A stretch of 64,000 nt of DNA from Roseibium marinum. GTDB taxonomy: Bacteria; Pseudomonadota; Alphaproteobacteria; Rhizobiales; Stappiaceae. Position numbers and translations under genes: made by a program. The DNA is taken from NCBI RefSeq assembly GCF_002906165.1, contig NZ_PPCN01000005.1, forward strand, positions 124,001-188,000, read 5' to 3'. The notes below the pieces were generated by a model. That model was not told the origin of the DNA. It did not search any database and was given only the letters and a program-made list of their open reading frames with translations. Shown one piece after another: positions 17,722 to 28,129 of the stretch; the first letter of the stretch is position 1, and each line of letters starts with the position of its first letter.

Positions 17722-18693
17722 TCAAGACCCCGTAAGTTCGCGGAAAGCCCTCCCGGCTTCCGCCGCAGCCTTGCGGGCCTCCGGTAGTTCAAGGCTCATT
17801 TGCATGAAGCCGTGGACGACGCCCGGATACAGGCTGTATGGGTCGGTCCGGCCGAGGCTGCGAAGCCGGCGGACCAGGTTTTCTGTATCCGAGCGAAGAG
17901 GGTCGATGGCCGCCGCGTTGAAGAACATCGGCGGCAGCTTGCGCAATTGGTCATCCGACGCCTGGAGCGGCGATACCAGCGGCGACATCCTGTCGGCCGC
18001 GCCGGCCACATACCAGTCCCAGTAGCGCATCATCTTGGCCCGGGTCAGGCCGGGGCCGTCTTTCTGTCCAAGATAGGATGCTGTTTCGAAATCCGCGTCA
18101 TAAACGCCGTAGAACAGAAGGGCCGCGTCCGGTGCGGGCAACTGTTCCTCCTGCACCATGAGCAGCAGGGCAAGCGCAAGGTTGGCGCCGGCGCTGTCTC
18201 CGGCCAGAGCACGCGGTCCCGAACAGGAGGCAAGATCCGGATGGCCGGCCGTGATGGCGGTCCACACAGACCGGCAATCCATGAGACCGGCGGGGAAGGG
18301 TGCTTCCGGGGAGAGGCGGTAATCGAAGGTCAGGACATGGGCCCCGGCTTCCAGCGCCAGCAGCCGGGCGGCGCGTTCGTGGGTCGCCATGCTGCAGAAG
18401 GCCCATCCGCCGCCGTGAATGAACATGATCAGGCTGTCCGCGTTTTCCGGGCTCATCAGGCGGCATTGGATCGTGTGTCCTTCCGGGGCTTCTATCGAGA
18501 ACTCCCGGACGGACATTCCTGGCAGGTCGCTGTTCCAGCGGGTGTTGGTCCGCTCGGCAAGCGCGCGGCCTTCCGGAGCGGGCAGAAGCGTCGGATCGCC
18601 CAGGCCGGCGTCTTCCTGCGCCAGCCGGTCGAGAATCCATTGCATGCGTTCGGTCGGGACCAGATCCGCGTCGGTGGGTATGGGAACGGTCAT
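17722..18693 (-). CDS. Alpha/beta hydrolase, hormone-sensitive lipase family
   Basis: Cytoplasmic esterase-like enzyme, 323 residues. The oxyanion-hole motif HGGGWAF is near residue 93, the nucleophile elbow GDSAGAN near residue 165, and the catalytic D and H fall in the C-terminal third (FFNAAAIDPLRSD and GVVHGF). It sits inside the sugar operon, between the regulator and the binding protein, which suggests that it removes an ester group from the imported sugar. That assignment is inference. Its start overlaps the regulator stop by ATGA. Confidence 0.85.
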   Translation of the reverse strand: MTVPIPTDADLVPTERMQWILDRLAQEDAGLGDPTLLPAPEGRALAERTNTRWNSDLPGMSVREFSIEAPEGHTIQCRLMSPENADSLIMFIHGGGWAFCSMATHERAARLLALEAGAHVLTFDYRLSPEAPFPAGLMDCRSVWTAITAGHPDLASCSGPRALAGDSAGANLALALLLMVQEEQLPAPDAALLFYGVYDADFETASYLGQKDGPGLTRAKMMRYWDWYVAGAADRMSPLVSPLQASDDQLRKLPPMFFNAAAIDPLRSDTENLVRRLRSLGRTDPYSLYPGVVHGFMQMSLELPEARKAAAEAGRAFRELTGS

Positions 18694-19430
18694 GGTTTCG
18701 CCGGTGCCTTTTCCGCCTCGACAGTCACGATGCTCGGTCCGAAATCGACGATCGTGGTGATGTGGTGCGACAGCGCCTCGACGGCTTCTTTCCGATTTCC
18801 AGCAGCCAGAGCATCGAGGATGGCGACATGGCGTTCGGCCGTTTCGACAAGGCCGCGATTGGGTTCGGAATTGAGGATCTTGTAACGGTGATTGTGAATG
18901 AGGCAGCGGCGTAGAATGGGCCGGACGGTCGGCATTTCGGCGGCATTATAAAGATTGAGATGAAAACTCCGGTCGTGCAGGGAGAGCAGATATTCGTCTC
19001 CCGCTTTGGCCGCCTTGCGCATGGCGTCCAGATCCGCTTCCAGCTCCTTGCGCAGAAGCGGACCGAAGCGGTCCAGGACACGAACGACCCCGCGGCATTC
19101 GATGTCATGGCGGATCAGGATCAGTTCGTGCGCGTCCTCGCTGCGGCTGTCCGCGACGAAAGTACCCCTGTGAGGAAGACGGTCCACCAGTCCGTCCGTC
19201 TGCAGGAACATCAGCGCCTCGCGAACGGTGCTCTGGCTGCATTCGAACCGGTCGGCGAGTTCCAGTTCCAGGATCGCGGCGCGCGGGGGCAGATTGCCCA
19301 GCATGATGTCCTTCTGGATTTCCTCGAAGATCGCATGGCTGCGCTTGGTGGCACGGCGGGGCTGCAGCCGGGACCGTCCGGGTTTGCCGTTTTCCTGATT
19401 GTCGAAGCTTTCCGCCGCCATGCCGGTCAT
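18690..19430 (-). CDS. GntR family transcriptional regulator, FCD subfamily
   Basis: Regulator of 246 residues from the ATG at 19430. A winged-helix domain covers roughly residues 30-95 (LELADRFECSQSTVREALMFLQTDGLVDRLPHRGTFV) and an all-helical FCD ligand domain follows, ending in NRKEAVEALSHHITTIV. The frame is open to 19490, but a longer start would place the 20-bp palindrome at 19443-19462 inside the gene. It is the first gene of the sugar operon and is divergent from the ATPase gene, so it probably controls both. Confidence 0.85.
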   Translation of the reverse strand: MTGMAAESFDNQENGKPGRSRLQPRRATKRSHAIFEEIQKDIMLGNLPPRAAILELELADRFECSQSTVREALMFLQTDGLVDRLPHRGTFVADSRSEDAHELILIRHDIECRGVVRVLDRFGPLLRKELEADLDAMRKAAKAGDEYLLSLHDRSFHLNLYNAAEMPTVRPILRRCLIHNHRYKILNSEPNRGLVETAERHVAILDALAAGNRKEAVEALSHHITTIVDFGPSIVTVEAEKAPAKP

Positions 19431-19442
19431 GTACCACTTGAA

Positions 19443-19462
19443 TATCGATAACGTTATCGATA
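19443..19462. promoter_or_regulatory. Perfect 20-bp palindromic operator
   Basis: TATCGATAACGTTATCGATA is a perfect palindrome 12 bases upstream of the GntR start and 150 bases upstream of the divergent ATPase start. A central CG with AACGTT resembles LacI-family operators more than the usual GntR/FCD site. It could serve the local GntR protein or a LacI protein encoded elsewhere, for example at 52881. Confidence 0.6.
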
Positions 19463-19612
19463 ATGTAGCGATAATGATGCGGCGATGCAAGCGGAAGCGT
19501 CGCAGGGAATGAAAAGCCGCTCCTAACCGCCGATGACAAAGGGGGATACGCCGATGTCATTGGACGAGAAAACGGACCGGAAACAGAAGCGCATGTCGCG
19601 CGGGAGGAAAAT

Positions 19613-20680
<1,068 letters not shown>

Positions 20681-20698
20681 TCCGGGATATGGCACGGG

Positions 20699-20719
20699 GC
20701 CCCGGCTCGGGGCCGGGGC
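20699..20719. terminator. GC-rich hairpin between convergent genes
   Basis: GCCCCGGC and GCCGGGGC form a perfect 8-bp stem with a 5-base loop in the gap between the sugar ATPase (ending 20680) and the convergent ggt gene. There is no T-run on either strand, so it is at most a weak bidirectional terminator. Confidence 0.45.
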
Positions 20720-20764
20720 TGCCAAGGAGTATTGGCGTCTTCGGGGTCTGACCGCGACCTGTTT

Positions 20765-22552
20765 TTAGCGGCCGATGGCGTAGGCCTGCATGAGCCGGGG
20801 GGTCGCACCCGCCTTCAGCGTTCCGTCGGCCTCACGCTTTGCCGCGGTCAGCCTACCGATGGTCCAGTCATCGGAAACCTCGACCGAATGGCCGCGCGCC
20901 CTGAGCTGCGCGATGGTGTCGGCGCTGAAATTGCCTTCCGCCATCAGGTGGCCCGGCTGGCGCTGGCGCGGGTGGAAGGATGTCGGGAAGTGGGTGGTGT
21001 GGAACAGCGGCAGGTCGATGGCCTCCTGCAGGTTGAGCCCGTGGTGAACGAGGCGCAGGAACAAGGAAAGCTGCCACTGGTCCTGCTGGTCGCCGCCCGG
21101 CGTGCCGAAGGCGAGCGCCGGCCGGCCTTCGTGGAAAGCAAGGCTCGGCGTCAGCGTGGTGCGCGGACGTTTGCCCGGAGCCAGGCTCGCGGCAAGACCT
21201 TCTTCCAGCCAGAACATCTGCGCCCTTGAATTGAGGCAGAAGCCGAGCGCCGGGATGACCGGAGACGATTGCAGCCAGCCGCCGGACGGCGTCGCCGCCA
21301 CCATGTTGCCCCAGCGGTCTATGATGTCGAGATGCACCGTGTCGCCGCGCCGCTCCGACAGATGCGCCATGGTCGGCTCGTACAGCCCGGTTTCGGCGAT
21401 CCCGGCCTTGTCGATCATCGCCATGCTCCGGGCGACCTGGTCTTCATAACCGGGAAGCGTGCCGGGGCGCAGGTCGAACGAGGCGCGGTCGGAGATAAGG
21501 TCGCGGCGGGCGGAATTATACTCCTCGCCAAGGAGCTGAGGGAGCGGGACGTCGATGAAATTCGGATCGCCGTAATAGACCTCGCGGTCGGCATAGGCGA
21601 GTTTCATGGCTTCGGTGACGTGGTGGACGAAGTCCGGTCCGGCCGGATCCATCGCGCCGATGTCGATGCCGCGCAGAAGGGCGAGCGATTGCAGGAGCAC
21701 CGGTCCCTGACCCCAGGGGCCTGTCTTGGCGACGGTCCAGTCGTGATAATCGTCCGCCAGAGGGTCTTCGTAGAAGGCTTGCCAGTTGGCCAGATCGTCA
21801 GCTGTCAGGACACCCTTGTGCCGGCTGCCGGAGCCGTCCATGACTTCGGTGCTTTCAAGGAAAGCTCCGATCTCCTCGGCGATGAAGCCCCGGTAGAAGC
21901 AGTCGCGCGCCGCGTCGATCTGCTGTTCGCGGCCGCTCTTGCCTTCAGCCTCAACGAGCAGGCGATTCCAGGTTGCGGCCAGGACGGGGTTGCGGAACAT
22001 CTCGCCGGCCTGGGGAACGTTGCCGCCCGGAACCCAGGTCTCAAAGGATGTCGGCCATTCCTTTTCGAAGAACTCGCTGAGCCCGGCGATGGTCGAGGCC
22101 GTGCCGCGCAGCATGGGCTGGCCGTGTTCGGCATAGTAGATCGAGGGTTCCAGAACGTCGCGCAGGCTCAGCGTGCCACGGTCGCGCAGCATCAGCATCC
22201 AGCCGTCGAAGGCGCCGGGAATGACGGTCGATAACAGGCCGTTGCCGGGTATGAGGGACATGCCCTCGGATTTGTAGTGGGCGATAGTCGCGCCCGCCGG
22301 CGCCGGGCCCTGGCCGCAAACGACCTTTGTCTCGTTTCTTTGCGCATCGTGGAAGATGACCGGCAGATCCCCGGCGGGACCGTTCAGATGGGGCTCCAGA
22401 ACCTGCAGGACGAGGCCGGTCGCGACCGCCGCGTCAAAGGCGTTGCCGCCTTTTTCCAGGATGCTCATGCCGACGGCGCTGGCAATCCAGTGGGTCGAGG
22501 TAACGACGCCGAAGGAGCCGGTAATTTCGGGGCGTGTTGTGAAAGTCGTCAT
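20765..22552 (-). CDS. ggt: Gamma-glutamyltransferase family protein
   Basis: Ntn hydrolase of 595 residues. The catalytic threonine, which becomes the N-terminus of the small subunit after self-cleavage, is Thr405 in GDTVHLDIIDRWGN. The large-subunit start shows the family block MSILEKGGNAFDAAVATGLVLQVLEPHLNGPAG. No signal peptide precedes it (start ATG at 22552), so the enzyme should be cytoplasmic rather than periplasmic. It is the last gene after a Dpp/Opp-type ABC system, which suggests cleavage of imported gamma-glutamyl compounds. Confidence 0.88.
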   Translation of the reverse strand: MTTFTTRPEITGSFGVVTSTHWIASAVGMSILEKGGNAFDAAVATGLVLQVLEPHLNGPAGDLPVIFHDAQRNETKVVCGQGPAPAGATIAHYKSEGMSLIPGNGLLSTVIPGAFDGWMLMLRDRGTLSLRDVLEPSIYYAEHGQPMLRGTASTIAGLSEFFEKEWPTSFETWVPGGNVPQAGEMFRNPVLAATWNRLLVEAEGKSGREQQIDAARDCFYRGFIAEEIGAFLESTEVMDGSGSRHKGVLTADDLANWQAFYEDPLADDYHDWTVAKTGPWGQGPVLLQSLALLRGIDIGAMDPAGPDFVHHVTEAMKLAYADREVYYGDPNFIDVPLPQLLGEEYNSARRDLISDRASFDLRPGTLPGYEDQVARSMAMIDKAGIAETGLYEPTMAHLSERRGDTVHLDIIDRWGNMVAATPSGGWLQSSPVIPALGFCLNSRAQMFWLEEGLAASLAPGKRPRTTLTPSLAFHEGRPALAFGTPGGDQQDQWQLSLFLRLVHHGLNLQEAIDLPLFHTTHFPTSFHPRQRQPGHLMAEGNFSADTIAQLRARGHSVEVSDDWTIGRLTAAKREADGTLKAGATPRLMQAYAIGR

Positions 22553-22584
22553 AATATACTCATTCAGGTTGAAAAAAAGCTGTT

Positions 22585-23460
22585 TCACGTCTCGCGCGGG
22601 TCGAGAGCATCGCGCAGGCCGTCGCCGAGCAGGTTGAAGCCGAGGACGACGAGGAAGATCGCCGCGCCCGGCCACCAGGCCATCCATGGCGCCTGGGTCA
22701 TGAAGTTCTTGGCGACGTTCAGCATCGATCCCCAACTGGGCGCGGGGGCCTGCTGGCCGAGCCCCAGGAACGAGAGGCTGGCCTCGGCGATGATCGCGGT
22801 CGCCACGGTCAGCGTGGCCTGAACGAGGATCGGAGCGAGGACATTGGGAAGAATGTAGCGGCCCATGATGGCGGTGTGGGTCAGCCCGACCGCGCGGGCG
22901 CCTTCCACGAAGTCCTCGGTTTTCACGGCGAGCACCTGACCGCGTGTGAGCCTGACGAAGATCGGCACGGCGGACAGGCCGATGGCGATCATCGCGTTGG
23001 TCAGGCTCGGCCCGAGAAACGCGGCGAGCGCGATGGCCAGGATCAGGAACGGCGTCGCCAACAGCGCATCGGTGACCCGTGAAATCGCCTGGTCGGTCCA
23101 GCCGCCGAAATAGCCCGAGATCAGGCCGAAGGGCACGCCGACCAGCACCGCGATGAAAACAGAGACGACACCCGCCAGCAGCGAGGCCTGTGCGCCCCAG
23201 ATCATGCGCGACAGGATATCCCGGCCGATCTCGTCGGTGCCCAGCCAGTGAGCGGCGGAGGGGGCCTTGCGGACCGCGCTCCAGCTTGTGGCCAGCGGAT
23301 CGTCGATCGGCAGGATCGGAGCGGCCAGCGCAATGATGATGAAGAAGGCGACGATCACCAGCCCGAACTGGGCGCTTCTGTTGGTCTTCAGCTTCTTCCA
23401 GGCGCGGTTCTCGGGCCTGACGGTCTCTTCCGCCGGCTCGGCGGAGGTCAGGGCGCTCAC
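22585..23460 (-). CDS. Peptide-type ABC transporter permease, DppC family
   Basis: Inner-membrane permease of 291 residues. The start is a GTG that overlaps the upstream permease stop (GTGA) and follows a GGAG site. An N-terminal OppC-N region (KKLKTNRSAQFGLVIVAFF) precedes HWLGTDEIGRDILSRMIWGAQASL, which is diagnostic of DppC. The EAA loop ARAVGLTHTAIMGRYILPNV follows. It works with the DppB-type protein encoded upstream. Confidence 0.9.
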   Translation of the reverse strand: MSALTSAEPAEETVRPENRAWKKLKTNRSAQFGLVIVAFFIIIALAAPILPIDDPLATSWSAVRKAPSAAHWLGTDEIGRDILSRMIWGAQASLLAGVVSVFIAVLVGVPFGLISGYFGGWTDQAISRVTDALLATPFLILAIALAAFLGPSLTNAMIAIGLSAVPIFVRLTRGQVLAVKTEDFVEGARAVGLTHTAIMGRYILPNVLAPILVQATLTVATAIIAEASLSFLGLGQQAPAPSWGSMLNVAKNFMTQAPWMAWWPGAAIFLVVLGFNLLGDGLRDALDPRET

Positions 23461-24404
23461 AGGCTGCTCCTCATGCGCGGGTTGAGAAGGAAATATAAAA
23501 CGTCGGCGACAAGGTTCATCAGGATGAAGCCGGCGGCGGTGCACATGACGACCCCCTGAACCACGGCATAGTCGCGGGTGAAGACCGCATCGACGATCAG
23601 CTTGCCGAAGCCGGGGATGGTGAAGATCTGCTCGGTCAGAACCGCGCCGGCAAGCAGTTCGCCGAAGAGAAGTGCACTGAGGGTGACGATGGGCAGCAGC
23701 GCGTTGCGGAAGGCGTGTTTCAAAATGACGGTATGTTCCAGCAGGCCCTTGGCTCTCGCGGTACGCACATAGTCGGCTTTCAGGACGCCGAGCATGGCGG
23801 AGCGGGTATGGCGCATGAGCGTTGCGGCCAGGGCGGTGCCCAGAACGAAGGCCGGCATGATCATGGTCTGGAAGGATTTTACCGGATCTTCAAAGGGCGA
23901 CACATAGCCCGAGGCCGGCAGCCAGCCCAGATGGACGGACACCAGCATGATCAGCATGATGCCGAGCCAGAAGTTGGGGATCGACAATCCGGAAAGAGCG
24001 ACGAAATTGGCGATATAGTCGACGGCGGTTCCCTTTTTGACGGCGGAGAGGATTCCGGCCGGGATGCCGATCGCGAAGGCGATGATCATCGCCATCACGG
24101 CGAGCTGGACGGTGACTGGCAACTTGTCGCCGATCAGGTCCAGCACCGGCTGGCGGGTCCTGAGTGAGATGCCCAGATCGCCTTGCAACATGGCTTTCAT
24201 CCAGTAGAAATACTGCATGATGATCGGGTCGTTGAGACGGTATTTCTCGCGAATGAACGCCAGCATCTCGGGATCGCGTTCCTCGCCCGCAAGCACGAGA
24301 GCCGGATCGCCGGGCAGCAGTTTCTGCAGCACGAAGACGAAGATCGACACGAGGATGAGCGTCGGTATGGCGATAACCAGCCGGCGCGCGATATAGGACA
24401 GCAT
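23457..24404 (-). CDS. Peptide-type ABC transporter permease, DppB family
   Basis: Inner-membrane permease of 315 residues. The N-terminus MLSYIARRLVIAIPTLILVSIFVF and the following LLPGDPALVL motif are diagnostic of DppB/OppB proteins. The EAA loop YVRTARAKGLLEHTVILKHAFRNALLPIV lies near residues 220-250. It follows the binding-protein gene after a hairpin-containing gap. Confidence 0.92.
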   Translation of the reverse strand: MLSYIARRLVIAIPTLILVSIFVFVLQKLLPGDPALVLAGEERDPEMLAFIREKYRLNDPIIMQYFYWMKAMLQGDLGISLRTRQPVLDLIGDKLPVTVQLAVMAMIIAFAIGIPAGILSAVKKGTAVDYIANFVALSGLSIPNFWLGIMLIMLVSVHLGWLPASGYVSPFEDPVKSFQTMIMPAFVLGTALAATLMRHTRSAMLGVLKADYVRTARAKGLLEHTVILKHAFRNALLPIVTLSALLFGELLAGAVLTEQIFTIPGFGKLIVDAVFTRDYAVVQGVVMCTAAGFILMNLVADVLYFLLNPRMRSSL

Positions 24405-24425
24405 TCAGGTACTACCCGGTTTGAA

Positions 24426-24454
24426 GCGGACCCCGGCGAGGAGCCGGGATCCGC
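24426..24454 (-). terminator. Intercistronic hairpin after the peptide-binding protein gene
   Basis: GCGGACCCCGGC and GCCGGGATCCGC form a 12-bp stem (11 pairs matched) with a 5-base loop GAGGA, 12 bases after the binding-protein stop. It lacks a T-run. It occupies the same place in its operon as the hairpin at 16430-16468, and so probably stabilises the binding-protein message. Confidence 0.55.
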
Positions 24455-24466
24455 GGTTGGTGTGGA

Positions 24467-25972
24467 TTATTTGAACTTGACGTTCTCGAGGCGGATCATG
24501 CCGTCCGGATAGGGGGTGAACCCTTCCATCTTGCCGGAAAGCGCCCAGATCCAGGTCGGGTGATAGAGATAGATGATCGGCAGTTCGTCGATCAGGATAT
24601 CCCGTGCCGCATCGTATTTGGCCTTGCGGGCGGCTGTGTCGGTGCTCGTGCGGGCCTCATCCAGAAGCTTGTCGACCTCCGGAATACAGACCTTGGAGTC
24701 GTTGATGCCGCCCTTGCAGGTCATGAACTGGTGGATGTTGCCGTCCGGATCGACACGGCCCGACCAGCCGACTTGGCTGCCCTGGTAGTTGCCGGCAGAC
24801 TGGTCCGCCAGAAGGCTGGCGAATTCCATGGTCTTCAGCTTGACGTTGAAGCCGGCTTCAGCAGCCATCGACTGCACCACCTGCATCATCTGGGTCTGGA
24901 CAGGGTTGTTGGCGACCTGGATCTCCACATCGAGGCTGTCATAACCGGCTTCCTTCAGGAGCGCCTTGGCCTTTTCCACATCGCGGGCCGGAACCGGGTG
25001 GTCCTTGTCGTACCAGGGGCTGGTCGGCGGGAAGGGCTGGTTGCCGGGAGCGAAGGCACCTTCGAAGACCACCTGGTTGATAGCGTCCCGATCGAGCGAC
25101 AGGTTGAAGGCCTGGCGGATCTTCGGGTCGTTGCCGAAGGGATTGTCGCCCTTCTCGCCGTTGTTGATGTTGACGGTGATGCCCTGATAGCCAAGGCTGA
25201 CCGCTTCCTCATAGGAGAGATCCGCATCGCCCTTGACGGAGGCGACGTCGGTGGCGGCCAGCCGCTCAAGCATGTCCAGGTCGCCGGAGCGCAGGTTCGC
25301 AAGGCGCACGGTCGTGTCCGGGATCGGAAGGAAAGTCACCGTGTCGAAGTTGATGGCATCGGCGTTCCAGTATCCGTCGTATTTGCCGAGCACGATGCGG
25401 TCCTGCTGAACGCGTTCGACGAATTTGAACGGGCCGGAACAGACCGGATTGTTGCCGAAATCCACGCCAGCTGCTTCCGCGGCTGTGGGGGACATCATCA
25501 TGCCGGAACGGTCGGCAAACTGGGCAAGTAGCGTCGCGTCGGGGGCCGTCAGGTTGAACTTGACCTGCAGCGGTCCGGAAACGTCCACGCTCTCGATGGA
25601 TTTCACCTCGCTCTTGCGGCGGCTTTCCGGCATGTTTTTCGAGCGCTCGATATTCGCCTTAACGGCCTCGGCATCGAACGGTGTGCCGTCATGGAAAGTG
25701 ACGCCGTCGCGCAGGTCCATGGTCAGGACCTTGCCGTCATCGGACCAGCTCCAGCCGGTCGCGAGCTGCGGAATGATCTCGAGGTCCGGTGTGATGTCGA
25801 CCAGTTTGTCGCACAGCGACGCATAGACGATCCGGCCGACAAACGTCCGGGACTGATCGGGATCGAGCACATCGGCATCGTCCTGAAGACCGATGCGCAG
25901 ATCGGCGGCATGGGCCGCCGTTGCCAGGGTTGTCGCGCTCAGCAGCAGCGCTGCCAGGAATTGCTTACGCAT
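24467..25972 (-). CDS. Peptide-type ABC transporter substrate-binding protein, family 5
   Basis: Periplasmic protein of 501 residues. The start ATG at 25972 follows a GAGAGGAG site and overlaps the end of the upstream ATPase gene. The signal peptide RKQFLAALLLSATTLATAAHA ends near residue 22. Family 5 features are LRDGVTFHDGTPFDAEAVKANIERS and the VRQAFNLSLDRDAINQ-like block (here KIRQAFNLSLDRDAI). With a downstream ggt, likely ligands are glutathione or gamma-glutamyl peptides, by analogy with GsiB-type systems. Confidence 0.9.
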   Translation of the reverse strand: MRKQFLAALLLSATTLATAAHAADLRIGLQDDADVLDPDQSRTFVGRIVYASLCDKLVDITPDLEIIPQLATGWSWSDDGKVLTMDLRDGVTFHDGTPFDAEAVKANIERSKNMPESRRKSEVKSIESVDVSGPLQVKFNLTAPDATLLAQFADRSGMMMSPTAAEAAGVDFGNNPVCSGPFKFVERVQQDRIVLGKYDGYWNADAINFDTVTFLPIPDTTVRLANLRSGDLDMLERLAATDVASVKGDADLSYEEAVSLGYQGITVNINNGEKGDNPFGNDPKIRQAFNLSLDRDAINQVVFEGAFAPGNQPFPPTSPWYDKDHPVPARDVEKAKALLKEAGYDSLDVEIQVANNPVQTQMMQVVQSMAAEAGFNVKLKTMEFASLLADQSAGNYQGSQVGWSGRVDPDGNIHQFMTCKGGINDSKVCIPEVDKLLDEARTSTDTAARKAKYDAARDILIDELPIIYLYHPTWIWALSGKMEGFTPYPDGMIRLENVKFK

Positions 25973-27104
25973 TGTTGTGACTCCTCTCGGAAAGCTTGAT
26001 TTGAGTTTCTGTTGCGGCCGTGACCGGCTCTTGTCGTTGACTTCTTTCGCGAAACAGCGCGAAACGCTTCTCCGCGTTTTCGCTCCTTGGCGGCTCTCGG
26101 ACGGAGCCTTGCGAATTCTCGGCGATTTTCTCCCAGTGATGGCAGGCGACCATCCGCGCGTCGGCGGCCTCGGCCAGCGCGGGTTTTTCCGTGCCGCACA
26201 GGCTGGTCGCATGCGGGCAGCGGGGATGAAAGCGGCAGCCGGAAGGGGGGGCGAGCGGCGAGGGCACGTCGCCCGTCAAGGACACGTCCATGGACCGGCC
26301 ATGGGGCGAGGCAATCGGGATCGCCCGCATAAGCGCCTGCGTATAGGGATGCAGCGGTTTGTCATAAAGCGGGTCATTGGGCGCCAGTTCGACGATTTCG
26401 CCCAGATACATCACGGCGATGCGGTCGCTCATGTGCCGGATGACAGCCAGGTCATGGGCAATGAGAACCAGCGTCAGGTCGAATTCGGCCTTCAGATCCT
26501 CCAGGAGATTTATGACCTGGGCCTGCACGGAGACATCCAGCGCGGACACCGGCTCGTCGCCGACAATCACTTTCGGGCCGCTGGCCAGGGCCCGCGCGAT
26601 GCCGATGCGCTGGCGCTGGCCGCCGGAAAACTCATGCGGATAGCGGTTGGCGAAAGCCGCGCGGAGGCCGACCTTCGTCAAGAGGTCGGCCACTTTCAGG
26701 CGCCGTTCCTTGCGCGAAAGCGACGTGTGGACCTTCATCGGCTCCTCGATCAGCGCGCCGACGGTCATGCGCGGATTGAGCGAGGAAAACGGGTCCTGGA
26801 AGACGAACTGAAGATCCTTGCGCAGGCGGCGCATCTCCGGTTCGGAAAGGGACGAGATGTCATTGCCCTCGTAGAGCACCGCGCCCTCGGATGCCGGCAG
26901 CAGCCGCACCAGAAGACGGGCAAGAGTGGACTTGCCGCAGCCGCTTTCACCGACGATCGAGAAAGTCTCCCCGCGCCGGATGTCCAGAGACACGTCGTTG
27001 ACGGCGCTGACGGACACAGAGCGTCCGAACAGGCCCTTGCTGCTGGTAAACCGCTTGGTGAGCGCGCGGGTCTCGATGATCCTGTCGCGTGTCGGCGGCC
27101 TCAT
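25965..27104 (-). CDS. Peptide-type ABC transporter ATP-binding protein, DppF family
   Basis: Cytoplasmic ATPase of 379 residues. Walker [10 protein letters not shown] (residues 51-59), signature [15 protein letters not shown] and Walker [17 protein letters not shown] are present, followed by the oligopeptide C-terminal domain with four cysteines or near-cysteines (CRFHPRCPHATSLC). That pattern is linked to an iron-sulfur site in some Dpp proteins. A long basic C-terminal tail of about 45 residues is unusual for the family. It overlaps the DppD stop by ATGA. Confidence 0.9.
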   Translation of the reverse strand: MRPPTRDRIIETRALTKRFTSSKGLFGRSVSVSAVNDVSLDIRRGETFSIVGESGCGKSTLARLLVRLLPASEGAVLYEGNDISSLSEPEMRRLRKDLQFVFQDPFSSLNPRMTVGALIEEPMKVHTSLSRKERRLKVADLLTKVGLRAAFANRYPHEFSGGQRQRIGIARALASGPKVIVGDEPVSALDVSVQAQVINLLEDLKAEFDLTLVLIAHDLAVIRHMSDRIAVMYLGEIVELAPNDPLYDKPLHPYTQALMRAIPIASPHGRSMDVSLTGDVPSPLAPPSGCRFHPRCPHATSLCGTEKPALAEAADARMVACHHWEKIAENSQGSVREPPRSENAEKRFALFRERSQRQEPVTAATETQIKLSERSHNNA

Positions 27105-28129
27105 GATCCGGCCTCCTGGAACACGGCCTCGGGGAAAACGGTTTCCAGCGGCGCGTAGTGGCAGGCGGCCCGGTGGGACGGGCCGAGTTCGTCAAGCGGC
27201 GGTTGCGAGACAGCGCAATTTGTCTGGGCGAAGGGGCATCGCGGCGTGAAGCGGCATCCAGAAGGCATGTTATCGATCGCCGGCACCATGCCGCCGATGG
27301 CCGCAAGCCTGCCGGAGCGCGGACCGACAGAGGGCACGGAGCTCATCAGGCCGATTGTATAGGGGTGCTGAGGATCGTCGAAGATGGCTTCCACCGGACC
27401 GTCCTCGACCATGTGGCCGGCATACATGACACAGACCCTGTCGGCGATTTCCGCGACAACGCCCAGGTCGTGGGTGATCATCACGAGAGCCGTTCCGGTT
27501 TCCTTCTGAAGCTCCTCGATCAGATCGATGATCTGGGCCTGGATGGTGACATCCAGCGCTGTGGTCGGCTCATCTGCGATCAGCACGGCGGGGTCATTGG
27601 CAAGCGCCATGGCGATCATGACGCGCTGGCGCATGCCGCCGGAAAGCTCGTGCGGGTAGTCGTCCAGCCGGCTTGACGCGGCGGGGATCTTCACCCGGTC
27701 GAGCATCTGCAGCGCGCGCTGCCGCGCCTCGGCCCGGGTCACGCTCTTGTGGCGCAACACGACCTCGGCGATCTGGTCGCCGATCCGGTAGGACGGATTG
27801 AGCGAGGTCATCGGTTCCTGGAAAATCATCGAGATGGTGTTGCCGCGCAGATCCGCCATGGCGCGCTGCGACAGCTCGAGCAGATCGTGATCGCCGAACA
27901 TGGCCGTGCCCGACATGACCTGTGCGACGGACCGGGGGAGCAGTCCCATGAGCGACAGGGCGGTGACCGACTTGCCGCAACCGCTCTCGCCAACAATGCA
28001 CAGGGTTTCGCCCGGGCGGACGGCGAAGGAGATGCCGTCGATGATGTTGGCCGGCGCGCCCTTGAAGCGCAGCGCCAGATTTTCGACGCTCAGAACCGGA
28101 GCGGCGTTCAGGTCAATGGCCTTCGACAT
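27101..28129 (-). CDS. Peptide-type ABC transporter ATP-binding protein, DppD family
   Basis: Cytoplasmic ATPase of 342 residues and partner of the DppF-type protein. Walker [19 protein letters not shown] (residues 47-64), signature [15 protein letters not shown] and Walker [17 protein letters not shown] are the usual DppD forms. The C-terminal oligopeptide motif [14 protein letters not shown] is intact. Its start lies within the last 17 bases of the regulator gene, so expression is presumably coupled to it. Confidence 0.9.
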   Translation of the reverse strand: MSKAIDLNAAPVLSVENLALRFKGAPANIIDGISFAVRPGETLCIVGESGCGKSVTALSLMGLLPRSVAQVMSGTAMFGDHDLLELSQRAMADLRGNTISMIFQEPMTSLNPSYRIGDQIAEVVLRHKSVTRAEARQRALQMLDRVKIPAASSRLDDYPHELSGGMRQRVMIAMALANDPAVLIADEPTTALDVTIQAQIIDLIEELQKETGTALVMITHDLGVVAEIADRVCVMYAGHMVEDGPVEAIFDDPQHPYTIGLMSSVPSVGPRSGRLAAIGGMVPAIDNMPSGCRFTPRCPFAQTNCAVSQPPLDELGPSHRAACHYAPLETVFPEAVFQEAGS

